Source: Caryophanales bacterium UBA4951 (GTDB taxonomy: Bacteria; Bacillota_I; Bacilli_A; RFN20; CAG-826). From it: a stretch of DNA of 35,638 bases. This document shows positions 7,594 through 15,552 of this stretch, in pieces (position 1 is the stretch's first letter; every line of letters begins with the position of its first letter). Location of the stretch: positions 31,183-66,820 of the forward strand of contig DHAP01000053.1 of the NCBI GenBank assembly GCA_002397465.1, given 5' to 3'. A program made the translations under genes and the position numbers. The notes beneath the pieces were generated by a model, which was given only the letters and a program-made list of their open reading frames with translations, ran no database searches and was not told where the DNA came from.

Positions 7594-8328
7594 ATGCCAA
7601 CCCCACACATCGAAGCCCAAAAGGGCGATTTCGCAAAAGTCGTCTTGATGCCAGGAGACCCAAAAAGGGCCGAATGGATCGCCAAGACGTTCCTTAAGGA
7701 CGCCAAACTCGTGAACTCCATCCGCGGAGCCTTAGCCTACACTGGCAAAGCCCCGGACGGATCGCTTGTTTCCGTCATGGCCAGCGGCATGGGCATGCCT
7801 TCAATCGGCATCTATTCCCATGAGCTCTACACCTCTTATGGCGTTGAGGCCATCATCAGGATCGGAACCTGCGGCAGCTATCAGAAAGACGTCAAACTCC
7901 GTGACATCGTGATCGCCCAAGGCGCTTGCACCGACAGCAACTGGATGGGCGAGCATTCCTTATATGGTGGCACTTTCAGCGCCATCTCCGACTATTCGCT
8001 TCTCGAGGCGGCCGTGACGGCTGCCAAAGCCGGCGGTTTCAACTACCATGTCGGCAACATCTTCTCCAGTGACGTTTTCTATGACTATCGCCCGGATGCC
8101 TGGAAGAAATGGGCCAACCTTTCGGTCCTCGGCGTCGAGATGGAAGCCTATGCCCTTTATGCGGTGGCCGCTGAGCTTGGAAAGAAAGCCTTGGCCGTCT
8201 GCACCGTCAGCGACTCCTTTGTCGAAGAAGGCAAAATGAGCCCTGAAGAGAGACAGGAAGGCCTTAAGAACATGGTCATGGTCGCCTTGGTGGCAGCGGA
8301 GAAATTCTCTTCATGCCTGAGCAAGTAA
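7594..8328 (+). CDS. deoD: Purine nucleoside phosphorylase, DeoD type
   Basis: A 244-residue enzyme that cleaves purine (deoxy)ribonucleosides with phosphate to free base and sugar-1-phosphate in purine salvage. It shows the hexameric DeoD-type order: MPTPHIEA at the start, VLMPGDPKRAEWIA (phosphate-binding GDPxR), IRIGTCGSYQ, GVEMEAYALYAVA (nucleoside-binding E-M-E) and VCTVSDSF with the general-acid-type Asp at about 207. The length is normal for the family. SD AAGGAG is 9 bases upstream of ATG 7594. Its 3' end overlaps the next gene by 16 bases, suggesting translational coupling. Confidence 0.96.
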   Translation: MPTPHIEAQKGDFAKVVLMPGDPKRAEWIAKTFLKDAKLVNSIRGALAYTGKAPDGSLVSVMASGMGMPSIGIYSHELYTSYGVEAIIRIGTCGSYQKDVKLRDIVIAQGACTDSNWMGEHSLYGGTFSAISDYSLLEAAVTAAKAGGFNYHVGNIFSSDVFYDYRPDAWKKWANLSVLGVEMEAYALYAVAAELGKKALAVCTVSDSFVEEGKMSPEERQEGLKNMVMVALVAAEKFSSCLSK

Positions 8329-8942
8329 GACTGACAATATTCATCGTCGCCGCCGTCTTTGCCGGCCTCTTGTTTTTGCTTTTGTTTTTCTATACCCCAA
8401 TCAAGAGGATCGTCTGGCGCAATAACGTCGGACGCATGTTTTACAACAAAGTGATGAAAGTTGCCCGCAATGGGGACTATTATCTTTTGAACAACATCAA
8501 GATGAGCGTGGGCAATGATGACTATGTCACCATCAACCACCTACTAGGGGGAGACAAGTTCATCTACGTCATCACCGACGTTTACTATGAGGGGGCTCTC
8601 AGCGTGAAACCGGCAGACAATGCCTGGGTTCATTACAAAAAAGGCGGGAAGAAGGAAAACGTCATCAATCCCTTAAGGGAAAACCGTTTCATCCTTGAAC
8701 GCCTCTCCATCGTAAGCGGTATCAATTCCTCATTCATGGTCGGAATAGTCCTGCTTAATGACAACTGCTTTGTCAACGCCTATCCTAGCGAGGAAGGCGA
8801 CAGCATTCTCGTGCCAGTCAGCAAGCTGGAGAAAGTCGTCAGAGCCTATGAGAAAAAGGACGTCAAACCCTTCGTGAAAAGCGAATTGTGGCAGATCATC
8901 CATGACCTTCATGAGCTCAACGGAAAAGAAAATGGAAAATAA
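8313..8942 (+). CDS. Membrane-anchored protein with a degenerate NERD-like domain
   Basis: A 209-residue protein with one N-terminal membrane helix (about residues 7-27). The soluble part follows the pattern of nuclease-related (NERD) domains: YYLLNNIKM, then VTINHLL, then FIYVITDVYYEG, then WVHYKKGG and NPLRENRFILERLS. In active NERD domains the first block reads I-D-H and the second I-E-x-K; here the Asp is Asn and the Glu/Lys are replaced, so nuclease activity is unlikely. A non-catalytic binding role is possible. The gene overlaps deoD by 16 bases and the next gene by 11, so the three are probably one operon. The family call is mine by eye and moderate. Confidence 0.55.
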   Translation: MPEQVRLTIFIVAAVFAGLLFLLLFFYTPIKRIVWRNNVGRMFYNKVMKVARNGDYYLLNNIKMSVGNDDYVTINHLLGGDKFIYVITDVYYEGALSVKPADNAWVHYKKGGKKENVINPLRENRFILERLSIVSGINSSFMVGIVLLNDNCFVNAYPSEEGDSILVPVSKLEKVVRAYEKKDVKPFVKSELWQIIHDLHELNGKENGK

Positions 8943-10044
8943 TCAGGAAACCGCCAAAACAGCCAAAAAGAGCATCAAAGACATCGCTTGGGGCAGATAC
9001 AAGAAAGAATGGAAGAAGATCCTTCCGACTTCCTTCAATTTCTTTATGGTCATGGCCATCGTCTTGGCCGTGGGGTATTTCTTTCCAGCCACCTTATACA
9101 TAACGATACCATTTGTCTTGGTGCCGTTCCTTTTCGCCTACGAGATGAGCTCGTCCTATATCAAAAAGGGCTCCCCGATGAACAATCAGACCTTCTCAAG
9201 GTTCTATATGTCTTATTACGCCCCCAACTTCTTCGGGTGCTACCGCATAGTCTACCATTTCTTCCTCTCGCTTCTTTGGGGACTATTGGCTTCCTTCATC
9301 GTCGCGTGCGTCTATTATCTCATCGCCATGAACGTCTCTGATTCATTCGTGACCGCCATTAATTACGTGATGGAGCAAATCGAGGCCGGTGGCAACATCA
9401 ATAACCTCAGCCAATATTTGAGCTCTAACACCGCCTTCCTTTATTATTCGAACACCGTGACGGCCGTCCAGTTTGGGGTCGGCTTCTATTTCTTCATGCA
9501 TTACATGTCCTACTACGGACTGAGCCCTTATATCCATATGATCGTGGTGGGGGACAACGTCAGGGCCGCGAACGCCATCATGGTCGGCGGGATCAGGCTC
9601 GTCAAAAAAGACTTCTGGAAGGATTATTATTCCGCTTTATGGCCTTTATTGGTCCTGATGATCGTCGGGTTCCTCGGCGGTGGGGCGCTTGCCATGCTTT
9701 GGAGCGGCTCGGTCTATGACTGGCTCTTGATCGGCTTTGCCGGGGCTGGCATCTTTTTGACCCCGTTCATCCCTTATTACTTCTATGTGATGGAATCGCT
9801 GTCTCAGAAATACAAAGGGGCCTTCGCCAAGTACTCAATCAGCTTGGCCCAAAGGACCTTGAAAGAGCTTGAAGACGCCCAAAGGCTCAGCGAAGGCGAG
9901 GCTCAGGCCCTTAAAAAGAGCATCGATGACGCCAAAAAAGCCAGCGAGGCGATCGACGCCCAGGATAATGAAGGGAAAGACGACGACGATAAAGATGAAG
10001 ACCACACCAACCACCATGACAAAGACGAATATGGTGGAAAATAG
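8932..10044 (+). CDS. Polytopic membrane protein with acidic/histidine-rich tail, unknown function
   Basis: A 370-residue protein with about six transmembrane segments (roughly residues 36-55, 57-72, 112-135, 170-195, 230-255 and 262-285), starting after a basic cytoplasmic stretch. The N-terminal region WGRYKKEWKKILPTSFNFF resembles bacterial YesL/DUF-type membrane proteins, but I do not recognise a named family. The last 90 residues are helical and charged and end in a run rich in D, K and H (DDDDKDEDHTNHHDKDE), possibly metal-binding. ATG 8932 is chosen; ATG 8911 in the same frame is also possible. Both overlap the preceding gene, which argues for coupling. It ends at a strong bidirectional terminator. 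Confidence 0.65.
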   Translation: MENNQETAKTAKKSIKDIAWGRYKKEWKKILPTSFNFFMVMAIVLAVGYFFPATLYITIPFVLVPFLFAYEMSSSYIKKGSPMNNQTFSRFYMSYYAPNFFGCYRIVYHFFLSLLWGLLASFIVACVYYLIAMNVSDSFVTAINYVMEQIEAGGNINNLSQYLSSNTAFLYYSNTVTAVQFGVGFYFFMHYMSYYGLSPYIHMIVVGDNVRAANAIMVGGIRLVKKDFWKDYYSALWPLLVLMIVGFLGGGALAMLWSGSVYDWLLIGFAGAGIFLTPFIPYYFYVMESLSQKYKGAFAKYSISLAQRTLKELEDAQRLSEGEAQALKKSIDDAKKASEAIDAQDNEGKDDDDKDEDHTNHHDKDEYGGK

Positions 10045-10066
10045 GCAAAAGTGAATTTATGAAAGA

Positions 10067-10098
10067 AAAGCTCCGCGGCTGCGGAGCTCTTTTCTTTT
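10067..10098. terminator. Bidirectional terminator between the deoD operon and tRNA-Gly(GCC)
   Basis: AGCTCCGC (10069-10076) and GCGGAGCT (10081-10088) form an 8-bp GC-rich stem with loop GGCT. It has T-rich tails in both directions (TTTTCTTTT on plus; TTTTCTTTC on minus). It serves the membrane protein operon on plus and the tRNA on minus. Confidence 0.88.
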
Positions 10099-10102
10099 GT
10101 TC

Positions 10103-10176
10103 TGGAGCAAGTGACGGGAATCGGACCCGCGTATTTACCTTGGCAAGGTAATGTTCTACCATTGAACTACACCTGC
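10103..10176 (-). tRNA. tRNA-Gly (GCC)
   Basis: Read on the minus strand: acceptor GCAGGTG pairs with CACTTGC, followed by T and CCA. The anticodon stem TTACC/GGTAA encloses TTGCCAA, anticodon GCC. The T arm GCGGGTCCGATTCCCGT is normal. It is 74 bases long with an encoded CCA, and a near-consensus promoter lies just upstream (10,200-10,228). Confidence 0.96.
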
Positions 10177-10199
10177 ATCGCGCTTCAGGCGCGTTTGTT

Positions 10200-10228
10200 A
10201 TTATAGAAGGCGACTTAGTTATTGGCAA
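10200..10228 (-). promoter_or_regulatory. Sigma-A-type promoter of tRNA-Gly(GCC)
   Basis: On the minus strand TTGCCA (10,228-10,223) is separated by exactly 17 bases from a perfect TATAAT (10,205-10,200). The transcript would start near 10,193. Its leader contains the small hairpin GCGC-CTGAA-GCGC before the mature tRNA end. Confidence 0.8.
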
Positions 10229-10252
10229 GTGGAATTCATAACACCGTTAGCC

Positions 10253-10258
10253 TATAAT
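10253..10258 (+). promoter_or_regulatory. -10 box upstream of gltX
   Basis: A perfect TATAAT lies 28 bases before the gltX ATG. No clear -35 element is seen at 16-18 bases. It is back to back with the tRNA-Gly promoter. Confidence 0.5.
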
Positions 10259-10286
10259 TCACTCGATAGAAACAAAGAGGCATTTT

Positions 10287-11942
10287 ATGGCTGATTACAA
10301 CGACTTGGCAGAACTTCTCTTCCCCGACGTCAAGAAGAGCATCGACGAGCTAGAAAAAGAATACCCCGCAAGGAATTTGAAGACTGGGGCGGAGGTCACG
10401 CGTTTCGCGCCTTCCCCGACTGGCTTCCTGCACACAGGCAGTTTGTTCACCGCCTTGGTCAGCTACACCATCGCCAAACAAAGCGGAGGCGTCTTTTACT
10501 TCCGTCTTGAGGACACCGACACCAAGAGGACCATCGAAGGTAGCGGAGACGAGCTTTTGGCCCAGCTCAAGCTCTTTGGCATCGAAGCCGACGAAGGATA
10601 TACCGCGAATGGCGACAAAGGCTCGTATGGCCCTTATCAGCAGTCGCTTAGAAAAGATATCTATAGGACAGTAATCAAAGAGCTCATCAAACGCGGCAGG
10701 GCCTATCCGGATTTCTGCTCGCCCGAGGACTTGGAGAAGATCAGAAAGTTTCAGGAGGAGAACAAAGTCCTTCCGGGATATTATGGACAATACGCGAGAG
10801 ACCGTAACCTCTCGGTCGACGAGGAGATTAAACTCATCAAAGCCGGAACCCCATGGGTCATCCGTTACAAGAGCAGGGGCGACCACGACAAGAAGACATC
10901 GTTCGTCGACGCCATCCGCGGAAAGATCGAGCTTCAGGACAACGACGTCGACGTCGTCATCTTGAAGAGCGACGGACTCCCGACTTATCATTTCGCCCAC
11001 GTCTGCGATGACCATTTCATGAGAACCACCTTGGTTACCCGCGGCGAGGAATGGATTCCATCCACTCCAATCCACCTTGATATGTTCAAAGCCCTTGGAT
11101 GGGAGGCTCCGAAATACGCCCATCTCCCAGTCATCATGAAACTTGACCATGGGAACAAGAGAAAACTCAGCAAACGCAAAGACCCGGAAGCCGCCGTCTC
11201 CTATTTCATGGACGCGGGATATCCTCCGATGGCCGTTCTCGTCTACTTGATGAGCATCGCCAACTCCAACTTCGAGGAATGGACGATCGAGAAGAATGAC
11301 CTCAACATCAAGGACTTCGTCTTCTCATTGGACAAGATGAGCCTCGACGGAGCTTTGTTCGACATCGACAAACTCAACTATTTCTCCAAAGAGATCATCG
11401 CCAAAACCGATGCCGTCTCTCTTGCCTCTGACGTCAAAGCCTGGGCCAAGAGCCACGATGAGGGCCTCTATTTCAAGATTCTCAGCGACGAGAAGTACTT
11501 CACCTCGATCCTCAACATCGAGAAAGACCGTCCTAACCCAAGAAAAGACTACGCCAAGTATTCGGACATCGAACCCTTGACCCGTTTCTTCTACGATGAC
11601 GATTATGAGGAGATCTACGATGGCGGGCTTCCTTTCAACCCGAAGTTCGACCACGCTCTCATCAGCGCCTTCCTCAGCGACTGCGCCCTCAACATGTCCT
11701 ATGACACCGATGAGTCGACTTGGTGGAATGGCTTGAAGGTCATCGCCGGCGTCCATGGTTTCGCCCTTTCGAACAAAGACTACAAAGCCAAACCGGAAGC
11801 CTATAAGGGAAGCGTCTCCGACGCTGCCGAGATTCTAAGGATCGCCCTGACTGGATCCAAGGACTCGCCAAACCTCCACGAGGTCATCGACATTCTCGGA
11901 AAAGAGAGGGTTTCAAGACGCCTATTCGCCGTCGCCAGATAA
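10287..11942 (+). CDS. gltX: Glutamyl-tRNA synthetase
   Basis: A 551-residue class I aminoacyl-tRNA synthetase that charges tRNA-Glu with glutamate. The N-terminal catalytic block RFAPSPTGFLHTGSLF contains the HIGH-like HTGS at 49-52. The Rossmann fold continues with FRLEDTDTKR, and the KMSKS loop appears as KLSKR at 293-297. The C-terminal 200 residues form the helical anticodon-binding part. The length is somewhat over the 470-500 of typical Firmicute GltX. Whether it also charges tRNA-Gln (the non-discriminating route) cannot be seen here. SD AGAGG lies 6 bases before ATG 10,287. It is directly upstream of tRNA-Glu(CTC), one of its presumed substrates. Confidence 0.96.
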   Translation: MADYNDLAELLFPDVKKSIDELEKEYPARNLKTGAEVTRFAPSPTGFLHTGSLFTALVSYTIAKQSGGVFYFRLEDTDTKRTIEGSGDELLAQLKLFGIEADEGYTANGDKGSYGPYQQSLRKDIYRTVIKELIKRGRAYPDFCSPEDLEKIRKFQEENKVLPGYYGQYARDRNLSVDEEIKLIKAGTPWVIRYKSRGDHDKKTSFVDAIRGKIELQDNDVDVVILKSDGLPTYHFAHVCDDHFMRTTLVTRGEEWIPSTPIHLDMFKALGWEAPKYAHLPVIMKLDHGNKRKLSKRKDPEAAVSYFMDAGYPPMAVLVYLMSIANSNFEEWTIEKNDLNIKDFVFSLDKMSLDGALFDIDKLNYFSKEIIAKTDAVSLASDVKAWAKSHDEGLYFKILSDEKYFTSILNIEKDRPNPRKDYAKYSDIEPLTRFFYDDDYEEIYDGGLPFNPKFDHALISAFLSDCALNMSYDTDESTWWNGLKVIAGVHGFALSNKDYKAKPEAYKGSVSDAAEILRIALTGSKDSPNLHEVIDILGKERVSRRLFAVAR

Positions 11943-11969
11943 AAAAGTTTTCCATTTGACCGCTCCTTC

Positions 11970-11998
11970 TTGCAATGGGGGCGGTTAGATGGTTAAAT
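11970..11998 (+). promoter_or_regulatory. Candidate promoter of tRNA-Glu(CTC)
   Basis: TTGCAA (11,970-11,975), a 17-base spacer and TTAAAT (11,993-11,998), ending 21 bases before the tRNA. The spacing is ideal and the -10 matches four of six consensus bases. The -35 falls inside a GC-rich imperfect stem just after gltX that lacks a T-tail. Confidence 0.5.
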
Positions 11999-12019
11999 AT
12001 TCGTCGGCTATTTGCCAAT

Positions 12020-12094
12020 GGCCCTGTCGTCAAGCGGTCAAGACACAGCCCTCTCAAGGCTGGTTCCCCGGTTCGAATCCGGGCAGGGTCACCA
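12020..12094 (+). tRNA. tRNA-Glu (CTC)
   Basis: The acceptor GGCCCTG (12,020-12,026) pairs with CAGGGTC (12,084-12,090), followed by A and encoded CCA. The stem CAGCC/GGCTG encloses CTCTCAA, anticodon CTC. It is a second glutamate isoacceptor to the TTC tRNA at 26,854. It is 75 bases long. Confidence 0.94.
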
Positions 12095-12108
12095 TCATTA
12101 CAAAAGAC

Positions 12109-12146
12109 ATCCGAGTCCAAGGTATTCCCAAGGACTCGGATTTTCT
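12109..12146 (+). terminator. Intrinsic terminator after tRNA-Glu(CTC), overlapping a TATAAT box
   Basis: ATCCGAGTCC (12,109-12,118) pairs with GGACTCGGAT (12,132-12,141) over a 13-base loop and is followed by TTTCTT. A perfect TATAAT at 12,149-12,154 immediately after the T-run is the likely -10 box for the AlkD-like gene. Confidence 0.8.
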
Positions 12147-12183
12147 TATATAATAGGTACGGGTTCGGATAGACAATTTCGAT

Positions 12184-12867
12184 ATGTCTTGCATAGAAAG
12201 TTTCAAGAATGAACTTTATGGTGATGGATACGATCCAGCCTCTTTTAAGTTCACGAAAATGGCAGGGCCATGTATCAAGACGTCTTTTTTGAAGATACCG
12301 CATGTGAAAGAAGTCGCTTTCGCTCACGTCGACGATAACGAACTAAACCTTGAAAGCTTTCCTCTTTCCGAAAGCGTTGAACTGACGATGGCTTATTTCT
12401 TCATCGCCCTTAAAAGATGCCGATCATTAAAAGAACAATACGCTTTCTTGGACAAAAACCTCGTCTACGCCAAAAGCTGGATGCTGACTGACGCCATTCC
12501 CCAAGTGATGAAAAAAGCCAATATCGCTGATTATTTGCCTTTCTTTATGAAGTGGAGCAATTCCAAAAAGGAATACACGAAACGGTTTGCCTATGTCTAT
12601 CTTATGAAGTTCATCAGCGGTGGGCTTACTAAGGAAATCGCCTTAGGCGGCATCAACTTCGATGAACGTTATTACGTCTACATGGGTCAGAGTTGGTTTT
12701 TGGCCACTTATGCGATCAAGGATTTTTCCGGAGTCATGAGTTTCCTCTCCAAAGAAGAAAACCCGGATGCCTTAGTGAGGAAAACGCTTTCAAAAATGAT
12801 GGATTCCTATCGCATAAGCGAAAAAGAAAAAGAATTAATCAAGACTTTCCGCGCCAAACGCGAATAA
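12184..12867 (+). CDS. AlkD-like DNA alkylation repair protein (HEAT-repeat glycosylase)
   Basis: A 227-residue all-helical protein close to the length of B. cereus AlkD. The key segment KSWMLTDAIPQV carries Trp99 and Asp103, four apart, which matches the W/D pair in the AlkD active site. It is followed by FMKWSNSKKEYTKRFAYVYLMKF, the W-x-x-S-x-x-x-W/Y-x-x-R helix of the family. AlkD removes N3- and N7-alkylated bases by a HEAT-like fold. ATG 12,184 has no recognisable SD; the -10 TATAAT lies 29 bases upstream. It is a single gene between tRNA-Glu and pyrG. Substrate range is inferred. Confidence 0.78.
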   Translation: MSCIESFKNELYGDGYDPASFKFTKMAGPCIKTSFLKIPHVKEVAFAHVDDNELNLESFPLSESVELTMAYFFIALKRCRSLKEQYAFLDKNLVYAKSWMLTDAIPQVMKKANIADYLPFFMKWSNSKKEYTKRFAYVYLMKFISGGLTKEIALGGINFDERYYVYMGQSWFLATYAIKDFSGVMSFLSKEENPDALVRKTLSKMMDSYRISEKEKELIKTFRAKRE

Positions 12868-12966
12868 TTGTGCTAGTGTCCAATCTTTCTTGTTGAGATA
12901 AATGGCCGACATGCATTAAAATTTAATACGTTGTTTTTTGAATTTCCAAGGGAGAGTGTTTTGCTT

Positions 12967-14574
12967 ATGGCAACAAAGTATGTCTTCGTCACAGGTGGCG
13001 TCGTTTCTTCGTTAGGAAAAGGCATTTTTGCCTCAACGTTGGGTCTTTTGCTCAAGAGCAGGGGCCTCAAGATTTTCATGATGAAATTCGATCCGTATCT
13101 CAATGTTGACCCGGGAACGATGTCCCCATATCAGCATGGTGAGGTTTACGTGACCGACGACGGGGCTGAAACAGACCTCGATCTAGGCCATTACGAAAGA
13201 TGGACCGATCTTTCCTTAAGCAAGGAAAGCTCCATCACTTCAGGCAAAATCTATTCAAGCGTCATCGAAAAGGAAAGACGCGGGGACTATCTAGGAGCCT
13301 GCATTCAGGTCATCCCTCACGTCACCAACGAGATAAAGAACCGTCTTTTGGATGCCTCAAGGGTCTCAGGCGCAGATGTCATCATCGCCGAAATCGGCGG
13401 CACGGTCGGAGACATTGAGTCATTGCCGTTCTTGGAAGCCATCAGGCAAACAAGGCTTGAGCTCGGCTACGAGAACACGATGTTCGTCCATAACACCCTC
13501 GTCCCATATCTTGCCGCGGCCGAAGAGAGCAAAACCAAACCGACTCAGCACTCCGTGAAGGAACTTCTTGGGGTTGGCATTCAGCCAGACGCCATCGTTT
13601 TAAGATGCGCGGTTCCGCTCCCACAAAGCTCAAAAGACAAGATTTCCTTGTTCTGCAACGTCCCGCCAGCCGGCGTCTTCGAGGCCGACGATCTCAAAGT
13701 CGTCTATGACCTTCCATTCAAACTCCATGAGCAGGGACTCGATGATTTCGTCCTTAAGCATTTCGGGATCAAAGCCCCAGAAGCCGATTTACGAAATTGG
13801 CAGAAGTGGTGCGACTCCATCAAAAATGCCAGCGGCAGCGTGAAAATCGCCCTCGTCGGCAAATACGTCGAATTAAAGGATGCCTATCTTTCCGTCAGCT
13901 CAGCCTTGAAACAAGCCAGCTATTACCATGGCAAGAACGTCGAGATCGGCTGGATCAAAAGCAATGACGTCACCAATGAAAACGTCGAAGAGACCCTCAA
14001 AGGATACGACGGCATCTTGGTGCCGGGCGGCTTCGGCGAAAGAGGCAGCGAAGGCAAGAAGATAGCCACCCGCTACGCCCGTGAGCATAACGTCCCGTTC
14101 CTTGGGATTTGCTTTGGCATGCAACTTGCCTTAGTCGAATTCGCCCAAGACGTGATGGGCTTAGAAAAAGCCAATACCTCGGAATTCGATCCGACGACCC
14201 CATACCCAGTTGTCGATTTGCTCCGTGACCAGTATGCCGGAATCAAGATGGGCGGCACGATGAGACTCGGCCTTTATGATTGCGAGATCAAAAAAGGCAC
14301 TTTGGCCGATAAGTGCTATGGCGAGAAACTGATCAAAGAGAGACACCGTCATCGTTACGAGTTCAACAACCAGTTCAAGGAAGCCTATGAAAAGGCCGGA
14401 ATGGTCTTCTCTGGCGTCAATCCTCAAAGTGGCTTATGCGAGATAATCGAGCTTCCGAGCAATGACTTCTTCATCGCTTCCCAGTTCCATCCGGAGTTCA
14501 CCTCCAGGCCGCTTCGCCCGAATCCTTTGTTCAAAGGCTTCATCGGCGCGGCGATCAAACACCAAGACAAGTAA
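12967..14574 (+). CDS. pyrG: CTP synthase
   Basis: A 535-residue two-domain enzyme that aminates UTP to CTP using glutamine and ATP. The N-terminal synthetase domain starts TKYVFVTGGVVSSLGKGI with the P-loop-like GGVVSSLGKG, and contains KFDPYLNVDPGTMSP and GGTVGDIES. The C-terminal class I glutaminase shows LGICFGMQLA with nucleophile Cys382, and the triad end QFHPEFTSRP with His508 and Glu510. The length is typical. ATG 12,967 is chosen, since the family begins M-x-K-Y-I/V-F-V-T-G-G; GGGAGAG (12,950-12,956) is 10 bases upstream. The preceding gap of about 100 bases is A+T-rich and may hold the promoter. No pyrG-type attenuator (initially transcribed GGG run with terminator) is evident. Confidence 0.97.
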   Translation: MATKYVFVTGGVVSSLGKGIFASTLGLLLKSRGLKIFMMKFDPYLNVDPGTMSPYQHGEVYVTDDGAETDLDLGHYERWTDLSLSKESSITSGKIYSSVIEKERRGDYLGACIQVIPHVTNEIKNRLLDASRVSGADVIIAEIGGTVGDIESLPFLEAIRQTRLELGYENTMFVHNTLVPYLAAAEESKTKPTQHSVKELLGVGIQPDAIVLRCAVPLPQSSKDKISLFCNVPPAGVFEADDLKVVYDLPFKLHEQGLDDFVLKHFGIKAPEADLRNWQKWCDSIKNASGSVKIALVGKYVELKDAYLSVSSALKQASYYHGKNVEIGWIKSNDVTNENVEETLKGYDGILVPGGFGERGSEGKKIATRYAREHNVPFLGICFGMQLALVEFAQDVMGLEKANTSEFDPTTPYPVVDLLRDQYAGIKMGGTMRLGLYDCEIKKGTLADKCYGEKLIKERHRHRYEFNNQFKEAYEKAGMVFSGVNPQSGLCEIIELPSNDFFIASQFHPEFTSRPLRPNPLFKGFIGAAIKHQDK

Positions 14575-14599
14575 GTTTGTGATATAGTTGCTGTAGCGC

Positions 14600-15448
14600 A
14601 TGAAAGCCCTGCTTTTATATTCCCATACCTCAGGTCATCGCGATTTTTCAAAAGAAATCAAACTTATCCGTCGAGAGCTTGATTCCTTCTTTTCGCCGTT
14701 CGATGTCGTCTGCACGATGTCGGCCGATGAAGCCGGTAGATTAGAGGAAGGGGCCTGTGATGGCCATTACGACGTTTTGATCATCGTCGGAGGGGACGGC
14801 ACTTTCAACAACGCGGTCAACCATCTGATGAAACATGAGACGAGGCCAATCCTCGGCTACATGAATTTCGGGACGATGGGGGATGTCGGCAAGAACTTTG
14901 GAATCAGACGTTCATTGAAGAAGGCCATCAGAATAATTAAGAACGGTCACGTCTCCAGTTTCGATGTGGGGGAGATCGGCGGATCGTATTTTGCCTACAC
15001 CTGCTCAATCGGAAGATACAGCGACATCGCCTACAAGACGAGCAGAAAGAAAAAAAGGATCGCCGGCAAGAACGCCTATTACGTCGAGGCGACCAAACAG
15101 GCCCTCAAGGCCAAGGAGTTCTCTTACTCCATCAAGGCGAATGGTCACGTCTACCAAGGAAGAGCCCCGTTTTTCATGGTTCTGAACGGGAAATACATGG
15201 GTGGTTTTTTGGTGAATGAAAAAGCCGATCTCAATGACGGAAAAATGGAACTGTTCCTCACAAAACCGGGCTTTTTCAACGGGCTTCTTCATTACTTGTT
15301 CAACTTCAATCTGAAGGTGATTTCCTCAGATTCCTTCGAGGTAATGGAGAGCGACTCCATGCCATGGTGCCTCGATGGCGAAATGGGGCCGAAAGGCAAT
15401 TTCAAAATCGTGACACATCACTCAGCGCTGAAGATTTTCTCAAAATAA
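14600..15448 (+). CDS. Diacylglycerol kinase-family lipid kinase (DgkB/YegS type)
   Basis: A 282-residue soluble lipid kinase. The N-terminal domain begins KALLLYSHTSG and holds VGGDGTFNNAVN with the conserved GGDGT at 64-68, followed by LGYMNFGTMGDVGKNFGI. The C-terminal beta-rich domain includes FFMVLNGKYMGGF and the end motif DGEMGPKG (D-G-E). In Gram-positive bacteria DgkB recycles diacylglycerol to phosphatidic acid; the substrate here is inferred. The lipid role fits the general membrane theme of neighbouring genes. ATG 14,600 has no SD; TATAGT at 14,583-14,588 would give a leader of only about five bases. Confidence 0.87.
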   Translation: MKALLLYSHTSGHRDFSKEIKLIRRELDSFFSPFDVVCTMSADEAGRLEEGACDGHYDVLIIVGGDGTFNNAVNHLMKHETRPILGYMNFGTMGDVGKNFGIRRSLKKAIRIIKNGHVSSFDVGEIGGSYFAYTCSIGRYSDIAYKTSRKKKRIAGKNAYYVEATKQALKAKEFSYSIKANGHVYQGRAPFFMVLNGKYMGGFLVNEKADLNDGKMELFLTKPGFFNGLLHYLFNFNLKVISSDSFEVMESDSMPWCLDGEMGPKGNFKIVTHHSALKIFSK

Positions 15449-15503
15449 GGCCCAAAAAGCCGGGTATTTTATCATTAACCCCGCAAATCTTAGTTAAAAT
15501 ACC

Positions 15504-15531
15504 TTTAAATGGCTTAAAAAGCGATTACAAT
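15504..15531 (+). promoter_or_regulatory. Candidate promoter of the 706-residue membrane protein
   Basis: TTTAAA (15,504-15,509), a 16-base spacer and TACAAT (15,526-15,531), 21 bases before the ATG. SD GAGG is at 15,538-15,541. Confidence 0.45.
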
Positions 15532-15552
15532 ATCATCGAGGAAAAATTGATT

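Noticed and set aside
10350..11150. Long minus-strand reading frame inside gltX
   Set aside because: It is antisense to a certain gene and its protein shows no recognisable motif; C-ending codons in gltX suppress stops on the opposite strand.
15449..15475. Terminator after the lipid kinase gene
   Set aside because: Only a 3-bp GGC/GCC stem before a broken T-run; too weak to call.
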